Of a stretch of 64,000 bases of DNA, positions 21,127 to 32,864 are shown piece after piece. The notes under the pieces are model-generated. The model saw nothing but the letters and a program-made list of their open reading frames with translations, ran no database searches and was not told the origin of the DNA. Made by a program: the position numbers and the translations under genes. Origin of the DNA: Cercophora sp. LCS_1 (lineage: Eukaryota; Ascomycota; Sordariomycetes; Sordariales; Lasiosphaeriaceae); contig JAPZLL010000021.1 in the NCBI GenBank assembly GCA_036250225.1, positions 62,001 to 126,000 of the forward strand. Reading direction: 5' to 3'. Position 1 is the stretch's first letter; every line of letters begins with the position of its first letter.

Positions 21127-21252
21127 AGTCACTCGAGTTCTCATGACCGTCTTCTCTTCTCCGTCACTCAGACACACCCAGTCACCAGCTCATCGTTACC
21201 ACCTTTGCTCACATCTTCACGCAACTTTTTGTCGCTCAACAACTACCGCAAA

Positions 21253-21417
21253 ATGGGCGGGTCACCAACCCCAAAGTTCCACTACGTGTGGTACTGCTGC
21301 TGTTGTGGTGACGGACCTTACAAGGTGGAAATTTCAGGTGCTTGCACCAACCACAACTGCCGCGCCTACCGTTGCACCGACTGTCCGGTCGAGAAAGTCA
21401 GGACCCATGGCCGCTGA
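21253..21417 (+). CDS. Cys-rich microprotein, paralogue of 9838 gene
   Basis: A 54-aa intronless protein consisting almost entirely of a Cys cluster: WYCCCCGDGPYK, then GACTNHNCRAYRCTDC, ending in a basic tail. It shares WxCCxC at the front and Cx4C[NT]DC at the back with the 74-aa protein at 9838-10062 but lacks that protein's long polar N-terminus. The start at 21253 has a good CAAAATGGG context after a CA-rich leader. A small zinc-binding fold is likely by inference. There is no signal peptide. Function unknown. Confidence 0.6.
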   Translation: MGGSPTPKFHYVWYCCCCGDGPYKVEISGACTNHNCRAYRCTDCPVEKVRTHGR

Positions 21418-23691
21418 TGGGTCACCGGACTCTCACAAGATCACGAACACGACAGCCCCTTCAAGCTTCATAGTACCTGTGGCGCGAGAGACGGCACAAC
21501 CTTCCCGCAAGACAAGCCACACGGGGAGACAAGCCACTAGTCTCGCCTGTACACTACAACACGATCTTGCGGATATGGGGATTGCACAAAGCGGTTATGG
21601 CGTCGAGGGATGGAACTACGGAGCACATATCTAAGGCACGGGAAGCCTAGGCGGATAGACGGAGGGGGTTTGCACAGCGTTTCAATGGTGTTCTGGGAAC
21701 AACAGAGGGTTCTGGCGTTTCTTCGGGGACCTATACCCTTGCGGTTTGGCGTGGATAGGCTAGATTTGTTTTGCGGGCGGCAATACCCTCGAGTAGATAG
21801 ACATTGGCTTTACGATTCAACATGCATCATCGTTACCCCGCCTCCCGTGATCTAGCAATGCGTTCACCGCTCCTGGACTGCGCACGTAGCTGCGTGGTTG
21901 CAACTGAGGCAGCCGCCAGGCTTCAACTGACACAAGGCCCGAAGCCGTCATCTTACTCTTCGACCGAGACCGCTGGTTTTGAGCTCCCACCCCGTAACGC
22001 GCAAGTCGCATCACGACGGATCGAACCCGCGCCGCTTCCGTCCCGCAACTCGCTTTCCACGCGCGGCGAAATTGTCGCCCTTCCCACGGGCAGATCGCCA
22101 CGATTATCCCCATTCAGGGGACCTGTGCCTTGGTCACCGAGGCAGTTTTTGGGAGGCAGGGGGCTACTCCACTGAATTGAGCGTTGCGCGGACGAGAAAA
22201 ACAAGGCTTTCCAACGTTGCATTGCTCGATCGCTAGCGGGCTTAGCGTGTTCCGGCTTCCAAGTTGCTCTGCTTGGGAGTTGTTGACGTTCGAAATCGTA
22301 AAACAGCGCGGATTTTTCGGGACAAAACATGGCGGAATCGTCATTTGCACTGCCAACAGGGGGTGGCTGCGTGAGGAACACGTGGGGTTTTTTTTTTTTT
22401 TTTTTTTTTTTCCCCTCTTTTTCGGACGAAACTGCAGTTTTTCTGGTTTTGGATTTGGCAAAGGCTTGGATTGGGCCGGGGCCGGGGGATTTTATTTGAT
22501 ATTCAGCTGAGGCTGGCACCTCACCGCTTGCTTCAGCTTCGGAGCCCGGGGGAGGGGGGGGGGGGGGCGCGCGAGGTTCCGGGACCTCAGCAAAAGCTGG
22601 GTGGAAGCTCGACGACGGCCGGGGCTGAGACGATCTTTTGCTTCTGTCCGGACGCAGCTTCAACACACGCACTCACTCGGCGTAGACTGATTGATTGCCG
22701 CGGGGCCCCACCAGTCCAGAACAGGGACCGAACAGCAGCGATGCAAGTGCATGTATGTATGTATGTATGTATGTACGTCCTGAGGGCGACAGGAGTAAGC
22801 AGTCACCCCCTCCTCGGTGTGTTTGTTTCGGCAGACCGACGCAGCACTCACTGCAATGAAACCCCAACGACCACGCTTGCCACGGAAGTCAGGCTGAGAA
22901 AAAAAAATACTGCTCCCCCCTGGAAAACACACCCCGTTCTCTCCGCGCGCCAAACAAAAGCCGAATCCTCCCGCTCCTCCCAGTAACCGCTCTCAGCAAA
23001 CAAAAAAAAAAAAACCGCAACAGCACAGCCCAAAGCGTAGCTCCCCCCTTTCCCTCACCGAAACCCGTCAGAGACGAGCGCAGTCGAGGCGTTCTCGCCG
23101 CTCTCCGCCACCAGCCAGTCCTCCGGGACGGGGATTCGAGCAAAGGCAGCGGTGGCACGGAGCGCTGCTTGTCTCGTGAACTTCCGCTGGCGTGAAAACG
23201 CCCTGCCTGAGTCCCGATCTGGGTTGAGGTTGCAAGCTGTGGGGAAGATCCAACGCACGGGTTAGGGTTGACATCATAGCGGGGCAGCCAGGGGGCAGCC
23301 AGGGGTTGTGAACATAGCCCCTGAACGACAAACACTTGCACCTAGGCGCGCTTGAACATGGCATTTCTGTTGGGAATGGTCCGCGCGCTGTTCGCGGCCG
23401 ATGGCGGCCTCCGTACTGGAATTCGGTGGTTTGAATGCGAATTGGCAATCACAATGGCAGACGACGCGGAGTTCAACATGATTATCATTGGGCAACCAAG
23501 CAATGCAACACGCCTCCTACTCGTACACCCCGGTTGAAGCCTTTCGGCACCCCAGACTCCCCATCCCAAGTTGAAAAGGATTCCCCCGTTTTCCACTCCC
23601 ATGATGCAATCGCGTTGTAACCAGCCTCGGCAATGGCTATAACAGAAAGAAGCCCCAACGCCCCCCAAACGCCGTCCCCGTAAGTATGCCC
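21418..23691. other. Intergenic with simple repeats, no gene
   Basis: About 2.3 kb between the microprotein gene and the end of ASH1. It holds a long T-tract (about 22387-22410), a G-run (about 22549-22567), a TGTA tetranucleotide array (22751-22777) and several A-tracts. A long minus-strand frame here reads through the T-tract as poly-lysine and is not credible as coding. Confidence 0.5.
22751..22777. repeat. TGTA tetranucleotide microsatellite
   Basis: About six to seven uninterrupted copies of ATGT/TGTA, in the 3' flank of the ASH1 gene. Confidence 0.9.
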
Positions 23692-26189
23692 CTAGCTGGG
23701 GAAGTCGTAAACGTCCTGGGCCGGCGCCTTGCCCTTCCCCTTGCCGCCTTTGCCCGCAGACGTCGCCGGGCTCGCCTTTGCACTCTCCAACTTCTTCCGC
23801 GACGGCGTGCGCGTCCGTCCCCCGGTTGGCGTGCCCTTGACGGGGGTCAGCTTGGCCGCCGCGGCAACGATGGTCGAGCTCGCCGTGGATCCAGACGACG
23901 CCCGCACGCTTCCCGACGCCCCGCCAGGTGCCGACTTGCGCGCGCCGGCCGGCTTGAAGGTGATCTTGGTTTGCTTGAGACCCCGAGACGCAACAAAGCC
24001 GGCGGCTGTCTCCCTTGCCTTTGCGCCGACGCGCTTGACGGTGGCCACGGCGGCCTTGACCTTCTTGACTGGCTTGGACTTGGACTTTGTTGCCGTCGCC
24101 TTGGCCATCTTGCGCTTCTTGGCTGGGCTGCCGGCGTCCTTATCGCCGACGAGTTCCTTGAGCTTGCGCTTGCCAGCCTTGATGGCCGACTTCTTCTTGC
24201 CGGCGTCTTCCTTGGGCGGCTTGGGCGGCTTGACCTCCTTGGGCTTGGGGCCCAGCACGCCGCGGCAATTGTCGCTGCCGCAGAGACACTTCTGCACGTT
24301 CTTAGCGGAGAAGGGGTCGAAGTTGTAGTCGTACGTCAGCTCCTCGCCCGTCATGATGGGGCGGTCGCCGGCAAAGAGGGCCATGCGCGGCTGGCCTGAC
24401 ACGATCCACTTGATCATGCGGCAGTTGGGCGAGCACGAGTGGTTGACGAAGCGCGCGATGCTACCGGTCGTTGCGTCAATGATCATGTTCTGGTCAAAGG
24501 ACATGAGGTAGTAGCACTGGGCACGGTCGGTCAGTTTTCGTCCCAAGTCACGTGCGGGGCATGCTCACCTCGTTGTCCTTGTACACCTCGTTCATGCGGC
24601 GCTCGCACTCCTCCTCGGTGATGATCTCGCCCGTGTACTCCATGATGATCTGGTTGGGCTCGAAGCAGCGGTTGCTGCGCACGCCGTAGCCGCGGTCCGA
24701 CGTCTTGTAGACCTCGACGCCCACGCGGTACCGCCCGCCCTTCTTGGTGCGCTCCGTCAGCATCTGGAAGGCCCGGTTCTGGCAGTGCTCCTTGCCGACG
24801 TTGCAGTTGGTCTCGTCGCACTCGTACAGCATGATGCGGTTCTGGCAGTCTTCGGCGCAGCCATCCTCGGGCTTGCACACGCACTTTGACGCAAAGTCCC
24901 CAAAGTGCGGCGTCTTCTTCCAGTACGCCGCAGCATCGCCCACAAAACGGTCTGCGTCTGTCAGCACGCGCCCAGGTGCGCCGGGTCGCAAACTTACTCT
25001 TGGTCATGGTGCGGTACGCCGCCGGCTTCGGCTGTCCGGGGGGGAGGGGATTGCAGACGTCGTACGGGAGCTTGAAGTCGCGGCCGTTGATGAGCAGACG
25101 GAGGCCGTTGAACATGGGTGCTGGGAGCGTCTTGTTGGTCTTTCCCGTCGGCGCAAGCTCGGGGAGAGTCGCAAGCTTCTTCTTCTCCGCCGTGGTCAGG
25201 CCCTTGGATACGTCAACGGGCGTCTCCTGGCCAGAGTACAGACCCCTATCCAGCCACTTCTTGACGCGCCGCTTCCTGGGAGCTGGCCCCTCTGGCTTGG
25301 CTTCGCTCTTCGCCTCGCTCGATTCGGCCGCTGCGGCGCTCTCGTCGACCTTGGTCTTCTTGCGCGGAGGCTCAGGCGCGTCCACTTCAACCTCTTTGCC
25401 ATTGGCCCAGACGGTGTAGCGCACCGGGCGCGTGTCGATGTGGGCGAACTCGTTGGTGTCCTGTAGCCGTCGGAGCTCGCGTGACATGCGCGACACGCTC
25501 TTCTCAAACGTCTTTTTGCCGCGCTTGCTGAGCGTTGCGAGCTTGGTGGTGAGCGACTCCACCGGGGCGCCTGAAAGACGCGTCGCGCGGCGCGTCATCT
25601 GCGCGGCAACGGCATTCTGCTGCGCTTTTTTCGCGATTCGCGCGCTTCGGGGCGTGTTGGGGTCGGTGAGCGACCAATCGTGGTTCAGGGCGTCAATAAC
25701 GTCTTGCACGGCTTGGTCGGCCGTGGTTGCGCTGCCGTCGGTCGCGAGATCGTCGCCGGCAACGGTGCGTCGGCGCTTTCCTGCCCCGCTCTTGTATGTG
25801 CCGCTGAGTTTGCTGAGGTTGTACACGGGCAGACTTGTCCTCGTTCGTCGCGCGCGACCCGATGGGGGCTCGGTCGGCAGAGGGTCCTCGGCAACAACAA
25901 TCGCTTGGCCGACGGGCGACTGCTCGTTCTGCTCCTGCTGCTCCTGCTGCTCCTGCTGCTTTTGCTCGTCTTCAAGCAGCGGGATCACGGCGTCCAGCAC
26001 GGGCGCGGTTGCGGCGCCAGGCTTTGGCACGTCGGGTTCCGAGGCCAGGGACATGCTGTCGGGCGAGACTGTGGTCGGCGGTGTCGAGCTGAACGAGGCC
26101 ACGTTGGACGACGCATCGGTGGCTGCTGCTGAGAAGCTCGACTCGGACGAGAGGGTGGCCAGCTGGGCCATTGTCACCTCTGCGGCCAT
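23692..26189 (-). CDS. ash1: ASH1-like histone H3K36 methyltransferase
   Basis: Nuclear SET-domain lysine methyltransferase, 799 aa. Three exons on the minus strand: 26189-24998, 24951-24569 and 24516-23692, with introns GTAAGT...CAG and GTGAGC...CAG. The N-terminal 400 residues are mostly disordered, with a Gln/Glu run encoded by CTG-rich DNA near 25924-25965. The AWS/pre-SET cysteines begin at CVCKPEDGC (about 421-430). The SET core spans about 465-590, with GYGVRSNRCFEPNQ, the cofactor motif RFVNHSCSPNC (about 547-557) and ELTYDYNFDPF. A post-SET CLCG...C follows (602, 604, 609). A 185-residue Lys/Ala-rich tail, histone-H1-like, completes it. Absence of the WW and SRI domains of Set2 points to the ASH1 branch, known in Neurospora and Fusarium to methylate H3K36; substrate here is inferred. 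The start at 26189 is the first ATG before the conserved sequence. Confidence 0.9.
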
Positions 26190-28829
26190 GGCGGCGGCGA
26201 GTTGACGCGATTGCGGTGGTTCGAAGACGCAGGAGGGTGAGTCGAGGTGCGAGACGCGTGGAAATGTCGCTGCACGCTTTGTCGGACGTGAGTGTGGGCG
26301 GAAAAGCCGGCCCGCGTAGAGAGCGACCAGGGGACGCGGCTGCAGACGCAACAAAAACAGGTGCGGCACGCGATATCCTGACAAAGCGAGGCAGCTATCA
26401 CGGAAGAAAAGAGTAAACTGAGAGAAGGCTGGTGGCTGAAGCAATCATGGACCGCGCCGCGTCCTGGTCGGTGTTGCAGCGAAGAAGCGTTGGGTTGTCG
26501 TGTCGCGAAGGGAGAGAAACAAAGTTGCGAGATCCGAGTTTGGACCCAGGGGTGGGGGTTCGTCAATGCGTGAGGTGGAGGGAGAAGGGGAAATGCGGAT
26601 TGGAGGCGGGAGGCCAGGCTAAGTAAGGTATTTAAGACCTGGAGGGAGGCTGGTCCGGGGGTAGGCATTATCGAATGGGCCGCCCTATGCACTCCTCCTA
26701 TTGACTATTGACACTGCACATCATAGGCTCGCGGGGACTCGAGCAGTCAAAACAATGGCCATCCTCTGGGCCGCCCCCGTGGACAATAGGAAGCCCAGCT
26801 CCAGGCTCGATTCAGCAATTGTCACGGCACCTGTCCCGTGATACCTCGTCGGCGTGGTGGCACGGCGATCCGCAGACACAGATCCTCGATTTGACTTTTT
26901 GCAAGCCCTGGCGCAGGCAAACACACTTTTTGTTGCATGGTGTGACTCCTCTGCCTCGGCCCGAGCAGAGCGGCATCGGGGCTGCCGTGTTGTTTTTGCA
27001 GCCGACCCCCGGCATCGCGCCGACCATGGGGATTTTGTGTGTTGAGGCGGCCCAGCCGGCGTGGGCTGGAGGGGTGATTGGGATTGGGAGGGGGGCATGG
27101 GGGCCCAAGTCCATCTCAGACAGTCAACGACGAGCCCCAATCCAGGGAGACGGATAGCGCCGTCACGCTTGGCTTGAGCAAACTCGTGACATCTAGATGG
27201 TCCCAGATCCAGGGGCTCCAGACCTGGAGCATGGCTCAGCCTAGAACGTGGGATCGACTTCGACCCCGATGTTCGCCATGACGCTGGAGGTGTTCATTCT
27301 GCTCGGTCTCGGGGCTGTATCGTGGCCCAATCATCACGTCATCCCGCGCCCGAGCCTTCTGCCCCAAACCACAGAAAGGCCTGAATAGGTAGGTTCAACA
27401 TTTCGAGTGCTGTGAAACTTGCGAGGTGGCGAGAGTGCTGTGCTGTGATCCCGACCTCGGAAACTGACACAGTCAACCCATCATCGGAGGCTCCCCGCAA
27501 CGGTCAATCGAGGCGGAATCCAGCACACTTCATTGCTACAAGCTCGTTGATACAACCTTGCGGGACTAACGAGCAGCGCCAAACGCCCACGGCAGAGCGA
27601 TCCCAGCATCGGATTGAGAGCTCCTGGGTTGTTTCTGGCAACCAGGGGTCAAGACTCCACCGTAAAGAGTATCGTGAAGCGGGCGAACTCCAATCCGCCA
27701 TTGACGTGCCTGGCATCTCCCAAGTTGTCGGGTTAGTTCTATCTTGAGTCTCGACAAGACCCGTGTCCGGCCGACGAAGCATCACCGTCCACCGTCCAGC
27801 CCATGCTACAGATGCTCGTCGAGCTAGAACCTCCGACAGCTTCACCCCTCGTCCATCCCCAAGCCGCTTCAACCATGAACACAGCGCCGAAAACACCAAG
27901 CCAACCCCTCCAACACCCCACCAAAGCAGACAACCACAATTCTGCGCAGTGACGAGGTGAACTGTGCCTCCTGACTGTCGAGTTCTACCGTGTTCAGCGA
28001 GACCAATGCCGCTCCCTCATGTCTAACCCCCCACTCTCACCATCTGGACTCTATTCACCGCCACAATCTCTTTCCGTTGGAGACCATGAGCCTAGACAGT
28101 AAAGCCAGCACCTGCCGCCACATGCCGCAAGCTTGACAGCAGAGCAAGCCAGTGATGACCAGCGGCTTTGACCCCCTCTCAGCATAGCTGTGAACGTAGA
28201 TAACCAGCGTCTCAGAACCAAGTAGAGTCCCTCTCAAGGCTTCCGTGGTTACCCACACGAAGGCTCACATGCCTCCAAACGTTATTGAGCATGGCCGTCA
28301 GGCCACCTCTGCAAGACACCGAGCACCAGCCCAATCGGCACACTCGTGGTTCAGAGGCCTCGCATGAAGTTCGAACCGGGCCACCTGAGGTTACGTACCG
28401 AGTGATCGAGTTGGGTCTAGTTTCCGTGTCTCGTAGTTGTTTCTACCACACCCCGCTAGAAGCACCAAGAGAGCTTTGTCATCGGCCATGAAGAGCCCTG
28501 CCAGCGTTTAGCTATCACGCTGACAACCGCCCCCCATGGCCTACATCAAGCTTTGGCATGTTGTATGGCCAGCGGTTTTGTGGGTTCCCGTTATTCGTTG
28601 CTGGCAGACGGTCAGAATAGCTTCGCTTTCAGTTATTCATGTATTCACAGTGCCTATTCGGCCCTGGCTTGCTATTCTTCATCTACGAATGTCATATCAA
28701 CAGCTCTAATGCCTCCACAACACCAGGCCACGAGCCCTCCGTCCTCCCGCTGAGCCCTGTTCATCGTGTCCTAGTACTGTCACTCCTGTCTAGGAATACG
28801 CCTGATTATCTTCATACAGCGTGGTAACA
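26190..28829. other. Intergenic: ASH1 upstream region, no gene
   Basis: About 2.6 kb. The part next to 26190 is the ASH1 promoter and leader; the far end is the 3' flank of the zinc-cluster gene. Short ATG frames exist near 27412-27747 and 27763-27960, but none shows motifs or intron structure. Confidence 0.5.
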
Positions 28830-30668
28830 TCAGTCTTGCCCCGCGCTGCTTCCCCTGCTCGGCCCTCTGCCCCCAGCCCGGGCATCCGCTGCTGCCGTTG
28901 CCATGTTGGCCATGAATAGCAGATGCTGGCTGTGCTGTCCTGGGAAGCTGTCTCTCAGCGACCCCAGCTTGTTATCCTTCTTCACACTTTCCACTGACGG
29001 CGTTGGATGATCAACATCCATGTGCTCCGCCTGCAACATCCTCGACAGCTCCGCCCCGCCCCCTGAGCTGCCTGCTGGCCCACCATTCCTGCTACTCGGT
29101 CGTGGCTCACCCGGCGTTGTGGGCGTCGGGGTAAACCCAATCCGATGCCGCCCGCTCAGCTCCCGGAGCACGCGGGCGCCCTCCGTCACTTCCGCTGTTT
29201 CAACGGCTACCTGTTGGTGATAGGGGGGTGGTGGGTTGTCGTTGTCGTTTGCGTTTGCGTCGTTCCGCTCTTCGTCGGCGGACGTGCTACGCGCCCCGCG
29301 AGTCGACGAGTCGCCGCGGATGACGGCAACTTCATCTTCCGTGAGGCTCTTCCAGCTACATTTGGCGTGCTTCCTGGTGCACCCCTGGCAGGACGTGAGG
29401 TGTTTGAGACAAGTCGTTTTAAGTCGGCGACAGCGGTCACACGGCGGGTTGATAGGATCGCCGCGGGACAGTTTCTCGATGCGCGAGGAAATCAGGGTTA
29501 TCAGAGGGACATGATGAGACGAGGGCGTGTTGTCCGAGCTGGCCGCAGCGGCGCTTTCGCGGAGCGTGGGTGACTCCGCTGAGGGCTGGACTGGAGAGGG
29601 GCGGTTGCTGCTTTGAGAGGGCGCATGGGACGTTGAGATGGCGGCTATAGGCCTCAAGCGGGGTACCTCCGACGGCGTTGGGAGGGAGGAGGTGATGGAG
29701 GGTGGGCGGGATACGACGGTTGCCGTGGGCTGGGGCGTGGTGAGGAACTGCTGGAGGAGATCGGCGTGGAGGTCGTATCCCAGATGTAGTCCGCCGGTGC
29801 GAACAGGCGGGGCCTGGTTCACGGGCTGGAACCCAACGTTGGCGCGACGCGAGTTGATGCCCGCTTTGCGACCGCTGAGGTGATAGTTCAGCTGGCGAGC
29901 CTTCCGGGCCACTTCGTCCGCCTGCTTGATAAGCACTTGGATCCGTTGCTCGAGAATGTCCAGCGTTGCGAGCTCCGCCGTCTCGTCTTCATCAAGGGGC
30001 TGGGCGGGCGCGAGGGGAAACCGGTCCAGCGTGCCAGACATAATGAGACGCCAGTCATCCTCGGTGATCTCTACGTGCGAGCCCGTCATCACAAACCGAC
30101 ACACCCGGCGGCCGTCACCAGCGGTCGTCAGGGTGAAGTCGGCGGGGTTGGACTTGGCAAAACCGACAATCTCGAGCCAGCTCGGCGGCTGCCAGGACGA
30201 TGCGACGCGATCCCGAAAGGGACTCTGCGGCGACACAGTCGGGGTAGCGTTGATGCCGCCCTCGAACAGCCCCTCCATTGCGCGGAGCAGCCGCGGCGCC
30301 GTGAGCTTTGCGCCGAGATTGGCGGCCAGGCTCTCATGGCGACTCAGTATACCTTGGTGAGGTCAGCGGGTGCGCCGGAACGGCTGATACAGGCTCGTCT
30401 CACCTTCGTAGTCACTCAGCAGGGACAGGACATCGGAAAAGATCTCAGAGTCGCCCTGGATGAGCGGCAGCCGGGGCTGGGCGCCGGTCCTGGACAGATA
30501 GTTGATGGGGGGGCCGTTCCCTGCGGCGCCGGTCAGTGAGGACTACGGGAGTGCAGGGTGAGACACACCTGTTTGGGGCGGCGGGGGCTGTGGGATCCTG
30601 TCGGCGTGGCCATCGTCGGCTTCGCGTTTGCGCTTGTGGATGTCTGCGGGAGCCTCTGCGGACGGCAT
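28830..30668 (-). CDS. Zn(II)2Cys6 regulator with internal zinc cluster
   Basis: Predicted 579-aa fungal zinc-cluster protein. Three exons on the minus strand: 30668-30569, 30520-30404 and 30352-28830; both introns are short and phase 1 (GTGTGT...CAG, GTGAGA...AAG). The binuclear cluster is complete: C377-x2-C380-x6-C387-x6-C394-x2-C397-x6-C404 (PCDRCRRLKTTC then CQGCTRKHAKC). Unlike most members it lies well into the protein rather than at the N-terminus. A basic KRKRE segment lies near residue 12. Residues about 90-270 look folded (SWLEIVGFAKSNPADF; EDDWRLIMSG). The region before the cluster is Ser/Pro-rich, and the C-terminal third is disordered. No typical fungal transcription-factor middle homology region is apparent. 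Target genes unknown. Divergent from LSM7. Confidence 0.78.
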
Positions 30669-32328
30669 CGTGGTGGATGCGCTGCGCGGCTGCGAAAAGT
30701 GCAACCCAGCACCGCACAAGGTGCAAATGCTAAAATCTGGTGCCAATGGCAGCCGGCTGGAGCCCCTCAGTGGGCTAGGACGTCTAGAGGTCGGGATCGA
30801 GTGGGATGCCGCAGCGGAGACGAGCGCGGAGGGGTGAGATGGAGAAACGGGGGTCGCTCCTCAAGGCAAGGCTGCTTTTTGTCGCCGACGAGTGGCTCCG
30901 AGTCAGCAAATACAGCAATTGCCCAATCGTGTGTGCAGAGCGGCGGCACGGCTGGCAATCGACGGCGAGGCGGCTCCAATTGGCCAAGCGGCAAATGGGG
31001 AATTTGGAATCTGCGATCTGGGTTTGCGTTTGTTGGGGGACAGGGCGATGGGGACCGGCGGGTATCCTTCAGGGCCAAAACGGGCCGGCCACCAGCGTCA
31101 ACGGCGTGTTCATGGTCCGGGCAGAGACAGAATTGAGGCAAATGTGGTCGTGGGGAGCCTCTGACGACGGATCGGGATGAGGGGGGAATGTACCCGATTA
31201 AAATACTCTCGGCCTGGGCGTCCGCTCATTCCTCATCTCTTCTTTTTCCCAGTCTCTTGGCTCGACACCCCAGACCGGCCGACGGGACACCGACATGAGA
31301 CGAAATGCGTGTCGCTCCGGCGTTTGTCCTTGTCGATAGATTGCCTGGGCGTGGCCATGTGTCTTGCCGCATGGTTGAATGGTGATGCATGCGGCGTGCC
31401 TGCTGCTTGCTGTCAGTCCGTAATCCTGGGCATTTGGCGGGAATTCCCCGCGGGCGTCTGCCGGCGCTGGCGCTGCGCAAGCTGCTGGAGAATCGATATG
31501 GCTCAACCACGGCGTGCCCGTGGGCAACTGCAGCTTGGACAAGGCACATGGCGGGCAATCAACACAGCGGCGTTCAACCGGGATGCCAGGGTGAGCGCTT
31601 TGGATGAAATCACGACTCTCCCGCATCCCCCACAGCCATGGTCGCAGCCGTTGCGACCTTCTGCAACCATTTGGATTCTAGAAGCGCAGAAGCTGGGGGC
31701 TCAATATGCACAAAGTGAGCTGGAAGCGTCCCATGTCCAATCGCAACTGGCGGCACACCGCAACTGCTGAGAGACATCGTCAACGTGCCAATGGCTGCGA
31801 ATCAATTTGTGAGATTAAGTGCAGGCGCTCGCTGTGGTCGCAGGCGAGTCGTCTCTGCTGTCTGTCTTCCAAAAGTTCACTCCGTTTGTGTTTTTCAATC
31901 AGGCCGGTTGTGTCCGCCCTGGTCGAACGCTCCGTTGTAGCCCAACCTTCCCCGTGATGTTGTAACCGACTTCAAAAGGAACGCTCCAACGTTGGGTGTC
32001 TTGAAGAGAGTTTGGATAACCTCCAGGCTTCTAGTCGGGCATGTAGAATAGGCCACCCGGGTAGATCCAGTTCAAGCGCCAACAGCCGTATTGTATGGCT
32101 CGTCTTGCTGTCACCAACTTGCCTTCTAGGGCGCAGACCAACCTGGTGGTGAGCTGAGACCCCTGTAACCATGCTGGGCACGGGAAGACATGGGTCAACC
32201 CCGCCAAGCCCCACGCAAACCACCAATTAAGCTTAGTGCCGTCGCCTGTCATGGTTTATTCTTTTGAATCTTCCTTCAACACACACCCGACCGAACATCC
32301 CACCAACACAACCACAACACAACACCCC
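30669..32328. other. Divergent promoter region, no gene
   Basis: About 1.7 kb between the starts of the zinc-cluster gene (minus) and LSM7 (plus). No supported gene. A CA-rich leader (CACCAACACAACCACAACAC) directly precedes the LSM7 ATG. Confidence 0.5.
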
Positions 32329-32864
32329 ATGGCAGACAGAGGCGGCGGCGGCGGCTACCGCGGTCGTGGCGGATCCAGAGGAGGTCGCGGCGGAGGCGGT
32401 GGATCTCGAGGTGGTGCCTCCGCAGGCGCAGGAGCCGCAGGCGCGCAGCAAGGCGAACGCCCAAAGAAGGAGAACATTCTCGACCTCAAGAAGTACATGG
32501 ACCAGCGGATCACGGTCAAATTTAACGGAGGACGGGAGGGTGCGTTGCCCTCATCGCAATGCGAATCAAGGGGGTGGGAAGGAGGCTAATTGGTGATAGT
32601 AACCGGTGTGCTGAAGGGCTATGATGCGCTAATGAACTTGGTGCTGGATGAGGTGGAGGAGGCGCTTCGAGGTGAGTTTTGCAGCTTATAGAGGTTGTGT
32701 TTGGCGACAAGCAAGGCTGACGACGTGGGATAGACGATGAAGGAAACGAGACTACGCGATCGCTTGGGTTGGTGGTGGTCAGGGGGACGCTCTTGGTTGT
32801 GATCAGCCCGGTTGATGGCAGTGAGGTGATAGCCAATCCGTTCTTGCAGCAGGACGATGATTGA
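32329..32864 (+). CDS. lsm7: U6 snRNA-associated Sm-like protein LSm7
   Basis: Subunit of the Lsm1-7 ring (mRNA decapping, cytoplasm) and Lsm2-8 ring (U6 snRNP, nucleus), 137 aa. Three exons: 32329-32539, 32600-32671 and 32734-32864, both introns phase 1 (GTGCGT...TAG, GTGAGT...TAG). The Sm1 motif spans KKYMDQRITVKFNGGREVTG and LKGYDALMNLVLDE. Sm2 is the segment LGLVVVRGTLLVVISPVDG. Before the Sm fold lies a 40-residue Gly/Arg-rich arm with RGG/RGRGG boxes, absent from yeast Lsm7 and possibly RNA-binding or arginine-methylated (inference). The end NPFLQQDDD is short and acidic. Transcription is convergent with PAN3, another mRNA-decay gene. Confidence 0.95.

Larger units (their letters stand above)
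17759..21252. other. Sparse stretch, one weak gene candidate
   Basis: About 3.5 kb upstream of pfa5. Apart from the TATA-led candidate at 19752-20033 and the TATA box at 21120, I find no motif-bearing frame. Many frames of 60-170 codons are open on both strands because the sequence is GC-rich. Confidence 0.45.

Noticed and set aside
21990..22040. A GGTTCGATCC sequence on the minus strand resembling a tRNA T-loop
   Set aside because: The T-stem does not pair and no cloverleaf (D-arm, anticodon arm, acceptor stem) could be drawn.
21953..22672. A 239-codon minus-strand frame after the second microprotein
   Set aside because: It encodes poly-Lys from a T-tract and poly-Pro from a G-run; composition is that of simple-sequence DNA, not a protein.
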